DNA of 64,000 nt, taken from NCBI GenBank assembly GCA_020698575.1, contig CM036256.1, forward strand, positions 4,085,408 to 4,149,407, in the 5' to 3' direction. The notes beneath the pieces are model-generated. The model was not told the DNA's origin and did no database searches. It saw only the letters and a list, made by a program, of their open reading frames with translations. The position numbers and the translations under genes were made by a program. Of the stretch, positions 13,501-24,244 are shown in pieces (the stretch's first letter is position 1; every line of letters begins with the position of its first letter). Origin of the DNA: Bostrychus sinensis. Lineage: Eukaryota; Chordata; Actinopteri; Gobiiformes; Eleotridae.

Positions 13501-14702
13501 TTATTGATCCTCAAGGGAAATTACTTGGTGACAGTAGCTCAGTAAAAAAAGTAAAATGCATAGGTATAGAATCGTTATAGCAATAAAATGAGAACTTGTT
13601 CATTTTCTTTCATCTTGGAAAGTCTGGATACTGACGTCATCATATGTAGACCAACAGAGTTATTGGTCAGTAATGGTTTTAATCAGCGTATAATACTGAT
13701 GCAGTCTAATTTAGCGTCTTCTCACTACGGAAAAGTAGCAAGTAACGTATTTCTGTCCCTTCTACTCGAGCGACAGCTTATACTGAACTCGTGATATTAG
13801 CCACATTTAGTCAAAGACCTCACGCTTAAAATACAAATAAATAAATTAGCTAATTTTCATCACTGTCATTGTATTATACACACTGGCATAGAATTGGATA
13901 CGTTAGACATTTTGGAGATGTGTCCAGATTGAGTGGTCCATCAGGAAGGACATCTGGTGTAAAAACCTGCCAAAGTACCCAAGGCTAAATGAAAGTTTAT
14001 TGCTGCCAGCTTTCAACAAAAATAAACCACTTAAAAAAAGGCCCTATAGATCAGACGTGTCCAAAGTGCAGCCCGGGGGCCATTTGTGGCACAGAGTGAG
14101 TTTTTATATGGCCCTTAGCTTTCATCATAAAATGTATTGTTTATGGCCCTCTAGCACAATTAAGCAGTATTTCTATAGATTTGTGTATCTCTGTCACCTC
14201 AAGAATATAGTCATAAATCTGAATTTATGACAGACTATATTCTTTGAACTGTAGGCTATATCATGACTATTAAAAAATGAATCTAAACCTAAAGTCTAAC
14301 AATTCTAAAAAAATCTTGTCTTTCAATGCCATTTAAAAAAAAATAGTGCATAGTATTGAAAACAAAATTCACATAAAACATTTATATTGTGTTATATAAT
14401 ACAACTGCCAGCCCCTCGGACATTTTTGCATACTCAAATATGGCCCTCTTTGAAAAATGTTTGGACACCCCTGCTATAGATAGTTCCTGATTAATAAATG
14501 TATTGGATTGTAATGTATTATTTTACCAGAAGACACCAGTATTTTGTGTAACCGTGAGTGTGCCGTGTGTGCTCAGGTGCAGCAGGCCGTCCAGTCTCTG
14601 ATCGACCAGCACCAGCAGATCCCAGGGAGTATCCTCCGAGCACTGCTGGAGAGATTTCCCTCGCGACACAAACACAAAGATCCTCCTCAAAAACAGGACT
14701 AA
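7537..14702 (+). CDS. tmem68: Transmembrane protein 68, acyltransferase (TAG synthase), complete
   Basis: TMEM68 is an ER-membrane acyltransferase that makes triacylglycerol independently of DGAT1/2. Coding exons: 7537-7596, 8896-9069, 10385-10484, 10564-10731, 12099-12292, 12477-12537, 12627-12766, 14577-14702. All are GT/AG and the phases close, giving 340 residues (human 324). Residues about 20-78 carry the LEDWAGLGQLEDYL segment and a long hydrophobic membrane stretch (LPFLIVILLYLSILFLHVY). The acyltransferase domain follows, with the catalytic HGAIPID motif (His-x5-Asp) and the substrate-site motif ISPGGVREAL. The C-terminal part reads PIIPMFTQNVREGFRSLG, then RWLYEKFRLP and VYGGFPVK, ending in a Lys-rich tail. 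The ATG chosen opens MSSSGNQSCLL, which lines up with the start of the human protein. A 5' UTR exon, perhaps about 5945-6059, should precede it; the first coding exon's acceptor is at 7496-7497. No polyadenylation site could be assigned. Confidence 0.95.
9704..10057. mobile_element. hAT-type MITE, family B, nested copy
   Basis: Flanked by an imperfect 8-bp target duplication (ctctacat at 9696-9703, ctctatat at 10058-10065). The right end reads ggtacccagca. The inside shares gagcgatactttttctgat and gtgagctaattcatcttc with copies at 18099 and 33599. It interrupts another dispersed repeat whose uninterrupted relative is near 41070-41200. Confidence 0.75.
11290..11500. mobile_element. tRNA-derived SINE fragment
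   Basis: Contains tgtgtccttgggcaagac followed by acttcaccc, a hallmark of fish tRNA-derived SINE bodies; the promoter boxes are decayed. In the tmem68 intron between 10732 and 12098. Confidence 0.5.
12966..13260. mobile_element. MITE with about 35-bp terminal inverted repeats
   Basis: The left end (cctctgctgccggaagtaaa, preceded by a C-run) is the complement of the right end (ttacttccggcagcagagg plus a G-run). Inner inverted segments contain ttaattgcgctatgg. In the tmem68 intron 12767-14576, next to SINE-like fragments at about 12840-12960 and 13290-13380. Confidence 0.7.
14052..14473. mobile_element. hAT-type MITE with perfect 8-bp target duplication
   Basis: ctatagat occurs at 14044-14051 and again at 14474-14481. 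The ends are cagacgtgtccaaag and a right end reading ttggacacccctg, a hAT/Charlie-like terminal pattern. Non-coding, 422 bp. Confidence 0.85.
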
Positions 14703-15270
14703 AAACCACTGCAAAAAACACTACAACTACTACTACTACTATTACTACTGTCTTTGGACCAACGTGAGGTCAGTGCGTCTCTACTGCCACAGGACCACAG
14801 ACCGCCCGCAGCATCCTCACATCTGTTCTTAAGTGTTCATGTGCCGTCTTGTGTCATGAGTTGGTGAATTTTGTGTGGAAACCAAAAGTAGTTCCTAGAT
14901 AATTCAGTCAGGTAAGGTGTTAGTGTCCGCCTCTTTGATACAGACGCTGATCGGGCTTAACATTATGACCACCTGCCTCATATCTGGCCCGAGAACACCG
15001 CACAGGAGCTGTTTGTCAAACTAAAGCTCAGATCCTTACACATTTTTCATGCTTCTAACACATCAGCTTTGAGGAGAGAATGTTTACTTGCGGCCTAATT
15101 CATCCCAGGTGCCATGACGAAGAGATAATAGTTTGTTAAGGCCGGGACACACCGACCCACGCTCGTCAGCTGAGGCAGGGCGACTGAGCCGTCTCCTCAC
15201 GTCTGAAGTGTAAGACTAAAGTGTTTGACTCCAGTATTTATCAGTGAATAATCGTCATATGTGCTGCATG
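14703..15270. other. tmem68 3' UTR and flank
   Basis: Begins with a short (tac)n tract after the stop. I see no clear polyadenylation signal within the first 500 bases and nothing else identifiable. Confidence 0.4.
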
Positions 15271-15279
15271 TCTGAATTA

Positions 15280-15730
15280 GACATGGCCGATAAACAATGG
15301 AGATTTTTTTGGGCCGATATGTAGGGCCAATTTTCTTAATTTTATGAAAGAAATTAATATGATCTAGCAATTTCTTTTTGTAATGCCTATCAAAACGCAA
15401 ACAAATGTGTCAGAAGTGGACCGTGAGAACAGTTAAAGTCCATCTCAATCAAACTCTGTGCAGGTAGAGCTTGGGGAGAGCTACAATAATCTTTTTATTG
15501 CCGTTTTGAGCTTTTCAGGCTGAGATAAAGAGATTTTGGATGTTTCCTATGAACTGCAGCGTAAGAGCCCAAACTGCTACAAGATGGTTGGGGAAGCTGG
15601 GGTCGTTCAGTCACATGATCGTCCGGACATGTTCTTGACCAAAAATCGGCATTAAAGGGCAATAATTGTCCTATTGCAGATTGACTAAAAAAGGCAATAA
15701 TCGGCCTGATATATCGGTCGACCTCTAGGT
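15280..15730. repeat. Dispersed repeat, family C, copy 1
   Basis: Shares long near-identical stretches with 59090-59425: gcaggtagagcttggggag, ctttttattgccgttttga, cctatgaactgcag, acaagatggttggggaag. Both carry ggccgata/ggcccaatatgtaggg-type ends. Probably a MITE. Confidence 0.65.
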
Positions 15731-16770
15731 GCAGGAGCTTGGTCAAATGAAAGCCCTGACAAATAATATTGTCGTGGCTGTCAGGGGTTGAGGGTTTGCT
15801 GCAGTGAAAGTGGTCTAGTGACGCCCCTGAAAGGGACTGCACAACTGTTTGCCTCAGAGGACGATTATATTTTCATCTGAGCAAGGCTAAAGCTAAGGTA
15901 AGCTAACTGCCGCACATTAGTGTCACAGCTGTGGGGAGCAGAAGGAAGAGTTGTTTGAACAAAAGTTATATATATTTTAATGTTAATCACAAGCTGTTTG
16001 ACAGAAAGTGAATGGAACACAGACACACAGCCGCTCCTTCGATGCCAACGCCTGTCCCAGAGCAAGAACTCACCGAAAAAACTCAGCCAGGCAGACGATT
16101 AGCAGCTCAGTGTGTCCCAGCCTTTATTCTCTTCACCTGTCAGTGGTTGCATCTTGCCCTGCTTAAATCCAATAGAAGTAACTTTACCAACATTTCCAAG
16201 TTTGGCTCAGCTTCTGTTAAATGAATAATGTCCAAAGAAATGTTTACGTTTTTCATCTGAGGTCGTATTGAAATTCAAAGAGGGGACAGTAACCGTTTTA
16301 CCTGACTGTAAACCTGACTGTAAACCTTTGTCATTTTAATTTTCCTGGTCGTGCCTTTTATCATCATTTCATTCAAGTCAGTACGATCTTATAGCGCTGC
16401 AGTCCCTTATGCACAGAGTAATACCAGTAAGATTATTTAAATATGACAAAATGTGCCAAATTTAGCACATAGGTCTTCAGCACTCGTGTTAACTTAATGC
16501 AGCCTTTTACTGAAACAAATGGTATTTTCAGGGATTTATATTGTGTTTAAATGTAAAGGACATGGAGGAGTTACTGGAAAAGTTACTCACATTTTCATCT
16601 CTGTATTCATTAATATCTTCATTTTCATGTCTTTGGCCAGTTAGTATTTGAAGGCATTGTTACGAAAATTATCTCAGCAGTGGGTTTTAGTGGGAAAAAT
16701 TGTATTCTACAGCCTCTGACCACTTAAAGTTACATTATGCAGCTAACACCCAGGCGTTAGTTGAGAGAAG
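15731..16770. other. Intergenic, nothing recognisable
   Basis: Unique-looking AT-rich sequence without coding look or named repeats. Confidence 0.4.
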
Positions 16771-17035
16771 GTCCCGGGTTTTGAGGCCTTTCTGTGTGGA
16801 GTTTGCATGTTCTTCCCATGTCTGAGTGGGTTTCTTCAGGTGCTCTGGTTTCCCCATCAACCTAAAACATATACACTAATCCTCCAGCCAGGTTCTCCAG
16901 ACCTTCTCCTGGCTCAGGTCTGGAGGAAGGTCCCACTGCTCCTGACAGGTTTAACCCCAGCAGCGCTGAAGGATGGGTCAAATGCAGAGGACAAAATTTC
17001 CTGCTGGGGACAATAAACTCTACCTTAGATGTCCT
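16771..17035. repeat. Common fish dispersed repeat, intact copy
   Basis: Contains gcctttctgtgtggagtttg, ctgctcctgacaggttta and atgcagaggaca, phrases that recur in many fish introns. The copy at 35495-36395 is the same repeat broken by two insertions. Confidence 0.6.
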
Positions 17036-18090
17036 AAGATGTCCTAGATTTGAAAAAAGCTTTACCCTGACCAGCCAGACTCTCCTACTTTCTTTTCTAA
17101 AGCAGGACAGTCTGGTTCTGCGTTTAGGTCTTTCCTTCGTCGCCTGTTGGTTCTGCTGAAGTCCTCGTTGTTGTTCAGTCCTCTGTGGGATTTTTGTCTT
17201 TGTCCTGTTTCCATTTTAACAACAGTAAAGTCCCTCTGACGTCCCACGTAACCACCACATTCAAACAAACCCACTTTTTCTTCCACAAGTCTTGTGCAAC
17301 TGGCTTCTGCTGCTGTCCCCGCTCACAAATAAGGACAGAGATGTTCACAATACACAGGATTCTGGAGTTTTATGGCAAAACCGGCAAGAATCCTCCTTTG
17401 TTTTGGATACAGGTCAGCGGTGCATTGCTTACGTCTCGCCCTTCGTTTCTCTGACTGGTTATGCCTCCTGTGATTGTTCCGCCCATAGAAATGAAACTTG
17501 CACAAAAGGATACAGACCTTACTATTTTGTATAGAAAAGGAGAACAGTTGTCTGGCCGGCCAGGCTAGGAAAAAGCAGCCATAAAAAGACTTTGAGGCTG
17601 TCCAGAGGTGAAGCTGAAGCTAAGCAAACGTGTGTTTCAGCTGCTGTCACTGTTGAGTTTGCTGTCTGTGTTTTTAAAAGTTAAAAAGTTGCATACTGTT
17701 GCTTTAAGTAACCTCACTGTTGACCATCTCCCACACCAGCAACTTCCACCACTTTCTCTACAGATCTTAAAAAACCCTGTCTTACATCAACTACAGACCA
17801 ATGTCATGTTGTAAAGGCATTTTAACTTCAAGTGTGAAAGAGCTCACTGGGCAGGTCCCACTGGTTCTGTAAACTGCAAAATAAAAAACACTAGTTCAGT
17901 TTAAAAAGGTACAGTACAGGTGCACGTAAATACATCATAAAACTGTGGAAAGTCAATTTATTTCAGTGGCTCAACTCCAAAAGTCAAACTTGTATACAGC
18001 AAGACTACATGCAGAGAGAAATTTAATCTGAAAGAGCTATACTGTGGCTGTTTTTGACCAAAAAAAAAAACAGATTTATGCAGAAAACAC
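17036..18090. other. Intergenic, nothing recognisable
   Basis: No coding frame with family resemblance and no repeat I can name. The frames at 17185-17534 look spurious. Confidence 0.4.
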
Positions 18091-18098
18091 CTTATAAC

Positions 18099-18401
18099 CA
18101 GGGCTGTGTACTGTTGAGATTTTTTCAATACCAGTTATTAAACAATACCTGTGCCTGAGCGATACTTTTCCTGAAGCCTATGGTGAGCTAATTCATCTTC
18201 TACAATCATAAAACACAATAATATTGAATAAAAGACAAATTCTTAGCTCTAAGTTAAAACCAGTAGTTTGTTTGGTTTATTCTGTTATTTATTTGATTCA
18301 TACATGAAAAAAACATTGAATTTATTTATTTTTTGATACTAGTGGTGTTGTAAATTTTCTTTCGATACCACAAACAAATTGTTTAGCGGTACCCAGACCT
18401 A
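18099..18401. mobile_element. hAT-type MITE, family B
   Basis: Flanked by cttataac (18091-18098) and cttaaaac (18402-18409), an 8-bp target duplication with one change. Ends cagggctgtgtac and ggtacccagacct. Same family as 9704 and 33599. Confidence 0.8.
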
Positions 18402-18440
18402 CTTAAAACATTAATAACTGGGTAAAATATGTATATTAAA

Positions 18441-19390
18441 GGTCCCTTATTCTGTGTTTATTCTGCTTTTAACCATGTTATAATGTTGTTTCCTCCTCGA
18501 AAACAGACCTGGAGTAGTATTTAGTTCCATGTTTGAGTGATGATAAGCCGCATTATGTAATAAAGGTCCAAAATGTAATAAAACTGTCACTTCATTTTGT
18601 AATAAAGCCGCATTTTGTAATAAACAGCCCCAGCACATTATGTAAAATGCCGCATTTTTAAATAAGTTATTACATTTTGAGCAAAATATTACAAAATGCA
18701 CTTTTCAGGAAAATGTAATAACATGGTGCCTTATATAATTACAACCTCTTGATAGTATTAGTAGTACTAGTAGTTTTTCAATATTAGTTGCTGAACCAAG
18801 TATTACAAACTTTTCGTCAAGGTTATACATTTGCTTTGGGCACAGAAATACTGAAGTCTGCTTGAGTTTGTGCTGTAACAGAGGGAAAACCATTCTCTTT
18901 TTAATATCACCCATGCTAACAGCAAATTAGTGACAGACAGGAAATTCCCTAAAAAAAAAAATTAAAAATTACCCTCCAAAATATCTATTATAGGCACGTG
19001 TAGCCTCATATTTAATCTGTGTATAATAAAAGAGCTAATTATATAAACTGTAGCTACTTGAGGCAGTTTAGTTCTAAAATGCTCTTAAATTGTTTTAAAA
19101 ATTGATTGTGATTACATAATAATTACATTTTCCTGAAAATAAAAATGTGTCAAGTGCATTTTGTAATAATTTGCTAAAAATGTAATAACTTATTACAAAA
19201 TTAGGCAAAATTTGTTACATAATGCGTTAGGACATTTTATTACAAAATGTGCCAGTTATTAAAAAATGCAGCTTTATTACAAATTTAAGTGAGAGTTTTA
19301 TTACGTTTTGGACGTTTATTACATAATGCGGTGATCCTGTGAGCTGAGCCCATCTCCCTCTAACGTCCTGAGTTCTGCTTTAATGAAAGG
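18441..19390. mobile_element. Family A repeat interrupted by a fold-back element
   Basis: 18441-18547 matches the start of family A (aaggtcccttattctg, aaaacagacctggagtag) and 19332 onward resumes near tgatcctgtgagctgag. Between them, 18548-19331 is a fold-back element whose ends (ccgcattatgtaataaa and its complement) continue as long imperfect inverted repeats rich in ttttgtaataa. Confidence 0.7.
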
Positions 19391-19975
19391 CACCAACAAT
19401 TTGGTGAATACGAGTTACTCTTTTTGAATTGAACTGAAACAAATTCACTTTTCCACATTATTCCGGTTTATTACCTACAAACCTCCTCATGCATTCCACC
19501 TTGTATATACAGTTATTAAAAAATACTTGTATAGACAACTAATATTCCCGTCCATTTAGATTTTAACATTTGGTTAAAAAAACAATAAATACCTGTAAAT
19601 AATGAGAAAAGTATATTTGATGGTATATATATATATAATTTAAATTCATATATATTTAATAATCACATGAACACATCTGATGTGTGTATTTTTGACTTAT
19701 GCAGTTTTAAAAAGTTAAACAGTTTATTGTATTATTTTTTTAAAGTTACACAATTTATTCCCAAAAATCATTGTTGTCTTATATTGAGCTCTTGCTTACA
19801 GCGCTGTGCATGGCTATGAAACTAAAATGTTTCAGTGCACAAAAAACAAAGCTGCAAAAAAAAAAAAAAAAAAAAAGAAGAAGAAAAATCAAAACTAGAA
19901 GCTCTTGCAGAGACCTCTGCCAAGGCACTGGTCCTGAGCCCAGACCTGGACTCAAACGTCTGCACAGTGATGAGA
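19391..19975. other. Intergenic, AT-rich
   Basis: Short (TA)n near 19625-19640 and an A-run at 19856-19876; nothing else seen. Confidence 0.4.
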
Positions 19976-19987
19976 GTATTTCTGCAT

Positions 19988-20070
19988 GGTTTATGATGTT
20001 TTATGATGTTTTATGATGTTTTATGAAGTTTTATGATGTTTTATGATGTTTTATGACGTTTTATGACGTT
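19988..20070. repeat. 10-bp tandem repeat (ttttatgatg)n
   Basis: About eight copies of ttttatgatg with single-base variants (atgaag, atgacg). Confidence 0.85.
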
Positions 20071-20280
20071 GTCGGTCTGTGAAGGTCCAGAGTTTCTGAA
20101 ACGCGTTGAGACCAAGTCCGGTGTTTAAAACCTGTAACTCTGTGAAACTAATGAAGTCTTTCTGTGTGGATTTTTTTAATGCCATTTTAAATTATGTCAA
20201 TAAAATGTCATCAGCGTTGATATAAAACTGTTTTTAGCGGTTTCATTTTAAACCTGGTGGTTTTATGATTATTGATGTAA

Positions 20281-20830
20281 AGCTGGGAATACACTGTGGG
20301 ATTTTTTGTCTTAAAAGATGAGTGGAAGTCACACTGCACAAACTGGAACACATAAATCACAAACTGGAACACATAAATCACAAACTGGAACACATAAATC
20401 ACAAACTGGAACACATAAATCACAAACTGGAACACATAAATCACAAACTGGAACACATAAATCACAAACTGGAACACATAAATCACAAACTGGAACACAT
20501 AAATCACAAACTGGAACACATAAATCACAAACTGGAACACATAAATCACAAACTGGAACACATAAATCACAAACTGGAACACATAAATCACAAACTGGAA
20601 CACATAAATCACAAACTGGAACACATAAATCACAAACTGGAACACATAAATCACAAACTGGAACACATAAATCACAAACTGGAACACATAAATCACAAAC
20701 TGGAACACATAAATCACAAACTGGAACACATAAATCACAAACTGGAACACATAAATCATAAACGATCGCTTGTTCACACTGAGCAGGGTCAGATCATAGA
20801 TTTGGACAAATTTGCTCAAATTTTTCTCAT
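20281..20830. mobile_element. Dispersed repeat carrying a 21-bp minisatellite
   Basis: The flanks (actgtgggattttttg, gaagtcacactgca, gcttgttcacactg) match 50131-50222, which lacks the tandem expansion. The array at 20337-20756 splits it. Confidence 0.75.
20337..20756. repeat. 21-bp minisatellite, about 20 identical units
   Basis: The unit begins cacaaactggaacacataa. Twenty copies fill 420 bp and I see no differences between them, which points to very recent expansion or homogenisation. Because 21 is a multiple of three, all frames stay open where no stop occurs in the unit, giving false repeat proteins on both strands. Confidence 0.95.
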
Positions 20831-20936
20831 ATACTTTTTCAAAGATGCGCATGTTAATGGACCCATATTATATTTTTTCAGGCTTTTTAAAATAATTTTG
20901 GACAGCTTTACATTAGTATTTCATGTTCTTGTAAGC

Positions 20937-21169
20937 AGTGGTGGATGAAGTACTCAAAATCTGTTCTCAAGTAAAAATACTGCTACTTCAAAAATAATAT
21001 TACTCAAGAAGAAGAAAAAGTACCTAACACAAATTTTACTTAACTAAAAGTAAGAAAGTATTGATTGTAAAATTCACTTGAGTAAAAAGTAGATTTAAAT
21101 GTTTTTGCAAACTTCTTTGTACTTAAGTAATTGAGTAAAAGTATCTTGTTACTGTCCACCACTGCTTAT
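20937..21169. mobile_element. MITE with cagtggtgga inverted ends
   Basis: The left end is cagtggtggatgaagtact and the right end is the complement tccaccactg. The inside has aagtaaaaatactgc-type AT-rich sequence, as in common fish hAT-like MITEs. A partial relative lies near 57065-57110. Confidence 0.65.
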
Positions 21170-21171
21170 GT

Positions 21172-21608
21172 TAAGTTATAAAACCATGTTATATTGTCGT
21201 TTCCTCCTCAAAAACAAACCTGGAGTAGTATTTTGTTTAAGTCATCCTGTATGCTGAGGCGCTGCCCTTCTCCAGAGCTGAAAACGCTCGGTCTCACAGC
21301 TCTACGTAGAAACCAGGAAGTGCTCCTGCGCGTTTCTAAAGCCCAGACACCGTCACCGGACTCGTTCTGATCATTTCAGCCTTAAACCTCCGTCACTACG
21401 AAGCATCAGCACAGATTAGCTCTGTTAGCATCATGTCGCTAACAGCCATGTGCTAAATAGCCATTTTATGCTCTGTCCAGTCCCCAACATTGCCAGCAGG
21501 GGGCGACAGACGCCTAATCCACGCATTCTCTGCAGAGTCAGAGTAGCAGATGAATTATTTTAAGTTGAAATGTTAATGCAAGACTGAAAAAGGCAGAATA
21601 TGAGACAC
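21172..21608. mobile_element. Family A dispersed element, copy 1
   Basis: Shares gaggcgctgcccttctccag, gctgaaaacgctcggtctca, aggaagtgctcctgcgcgt and ttctgatcatttcagcctta with 27772-28313, 34150-34560 and 62795-63092. Ends toward a ggcagaatatgag-like terminus. Confidence 0.8.
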
Positions 21609-21759
21609 TTTTTTGTTCATCTCATAAATTTATGACAATACTGAGTATGAATGTTCACAGTTTGAACATTTATCTGTCTCTGAGGTTCACTGGCCACTGT
21701 TCAGAGTGAACCCCGTCTAAGGCCCATAGTTCCTGGGTCAGACTCCAGGAGAAGAAGAT

Positions 21760-22335
21760 GAATGAATGAATGAATGAATGAACAAACACGGCCTATTAAT
21801 CCACCACAGTGAACTTTATTAAATGAATTTAATTTGTGTTGCATCAGAATCAAATAAAAATTTACAAAAATCCATTATGTACAAAAATGTAATTGAACCA
21901 TTTATTTATTATCACTCTGTTTTCTTTTTTTTTTTTTTTTTACAATAAAATGTTCTGCCACTCGTTTGAATGCAACACGTCAGACTCCCGACACAGCTAT
22001 GCAACAAAGGACCGATATATTTTTCTCTTAAAAATACGACACGTACGGCACGAGTTTCTTTTTCTCTAGAGTTTATCGTGTGACACCCTTCACAGTCAAA
22101 AAGGAATGTGTTTTTTTTACATGTACACTTTGCATACAGGTATTTACAAGTATTTTCCTACATCTTGTGCTTACTGTGCTTCGACTAACTTCATATCCTC
22201 GAAAACGCCGTCAGAGCCCGAAAGTCTGAGACTGTGCAGAGGTCTTAAGGTTTTAAAGAAATAAAAAGAAATAAAAAGGTGTGGACAGAGAAAGGTGGGG
22301 GCTGTGTGGAAGGCGCTGGTCCTGTCTCGCAATGG
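21760..22335. other. Intergenic, nothing recognisable
   Basis: Short (tgaa)n at 21757-21780 and a T-run near 21927; otherwise nothing named. Confidence 0.4.
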
Positions 22336-22339
22336 TGAA

Positions 22340-23170
22340 GGTGTAGGGCCCAGACCTGGACTAAACCAGGTCTAAACTAGGATTTAAGCAGGATGAACCA
22401 GGCCTAAATTAGGTATACAACAAGGACTAAACAAGGATAAATCCAGATCCAAGCCAGGTCTAAACCAGATCTAAACCACAGACAAAACCAGGCCTAAACC
22501 AGGTCTAAACCCAGATCTAAACCAGGCCTAATCCAGGACAAAACGAGGACTAAACCAGGTCTAAACCTGGGCTAAGCCTTGACTAAAACAAACTCGAACT
22601 AGGATTAAACCAGAACAAACCTGGACTGAAACTGATTTAAACCAGGCCTAAGCCAGAACCAAGCTTGGGCTAAACCAGGTCTAAACCCAGACTAAACCAG
22701 GCCTAAGCCAGAACCAAGCTTGGGCTAAACCAGGTCTAAACCCAGACTAAATTAGGCCTAAGCCAGGACCAAGCTTGGGCTAAACCAAGTCTAAACCCAG
22801 ACTAAACCAGGCCTAAGCTAGGACCAAGCTTGGGCTAAACCAGGTCTAAACCCAGACTAAACCAGGTCTAAGCTAGGACCAAGCTTGGGCTAAACCAGAT
22901 CTAAACCAGGCCCAAGCCAGGACAAAACCAGGCCTAAACCAGGTCTGAAACTGATTTAAACCAGGCCTAAGCCAGAACCAAGCTTGGGCTAAACCAGGTC
23001 TAAACCCAGACTAAACCAGGTCTAAACCCAGACTAAACCAGGCCTAAGCCAGGACTAAGCCATGACTAAAACAAACTCAAAACTAGGATTAAACCAGAAC
23101 AAAACCCAGACTAAACCAGTGCTAAATAAGAACTAAACAAGGTCTAAACCAAGACTAAACCATAAACTAG
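22340..23170. repeat. Degenerate 11-bp minisatellite (aaaccaggtct family)
   Basis: Diverged units such as aaaccaggcctaagccagg with a longer repeated block, aagcttgggctaaaccagg, about every 65-70 bp. An older part of the field that continues at 24245. Confidence 0.85.
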
Positions 23171-23654
23171 AAGCACTCAGCAAGACTTCTGCCACTGGTC
23201 CTATGTCGCAATGGTACAAATATAAACCTTAAATAAAAATATCTTTTAGTTCAGGGGTAAATGCTCACTAATCCTTAGTTCTTTAAGTGAGTGAGGTTAG
23301 TATCTCAGGTTTGTATCTCAAAATCGTACCAAATCCCTTTAAACAGTCCTGGATCTGAACCAAGATCTGAATCCACACCAGGATTAATCCTTTAGTCCTT
23401 GGTCCATTACTGACCTTTATCTAAATTTTCCATAATAAAAATAAACAATAAAAGTATGTATTTATTAAAGAACTTTTAGTTAAAACCTCTGTACAGTCCT
23501 GTCTGGAAATAGTGTGTAAAAAGTGGTGGGGAAAGTTATTTTTTTGGTTTTCTTTCGAACAACGTCCTCAGTTCAACCTGCTACAAGTTTATCAGAAGAA
23601 TACACAGGACTCTGAAGACTCATGATACAAACTAATGTGAGAGGAGATTTTAAT

Positions 23655-23726
23655 GACCAGGTCTAAACCAGGTCTAAACCAGGTCTAAACCAGGTCTAAA
23701 CCAGGTCTAAACCAGGTCTAAACCAT
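23655..23726. repeat. Short aaaccaggtct array
   Basis: About six clean 11-bp copies, isolated between unique sequence. Confidence 0.85.
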
Positions 23727-24244
23727 CTGTTGGTTTGCCAAACATAACCATAAACTTAAACAAGGCCCCTGGTATTTATGTGTAAGGGGCTCCAGGCTGC
23801 AGCCCGCCTCAGGCCCACAGTGGAAGTGGAAGAAAATAAATCCATGTGGCATTTTGAAAAGCATGTGGTGATCTGTCCGCACAAGGAATTTTTAACCAAA
23901 ACGTCCCCAAACGTTGTCGGTTTGTCCATCAAATAAAGGCTAAATGTGTAAAACTCTGATGGCATTAACAAAGCAAAAATAAAGCACTAATGTGACGCAA
24001 ACAAAGGCAAAACAAATCCAGAACTCCTTTTAAAGCAGTGTCGCAACATTGTTATCTTAAACAAAAAAACATAATGTGTACTTAAAGGCTCAGCAAAATA
24101 ATGAAATAAACAATCCACTCAAAGGTTCTGTAAACAATAAATAAAAGGTAAACGTGTGAATCTCTAACTCACTGTTTAGGTTTGGAAATATATTGGCGTT
24201 CAAGAGAAGAGGCCTGTGGTTCTCAAAGTGTTCACTCCAAATAC

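Noticed and set aside
20337..20756. CRISPR-like direct repeats
   Set aside because: The copies are contiguous with no spacers and the context is a vertebrate intergenic region.
20211..20948. Repeat proteins on both strands around the 21-bp array
   Set aside because: A unit length divisible by three without stops keeps frames open; no coding signs outside the array.
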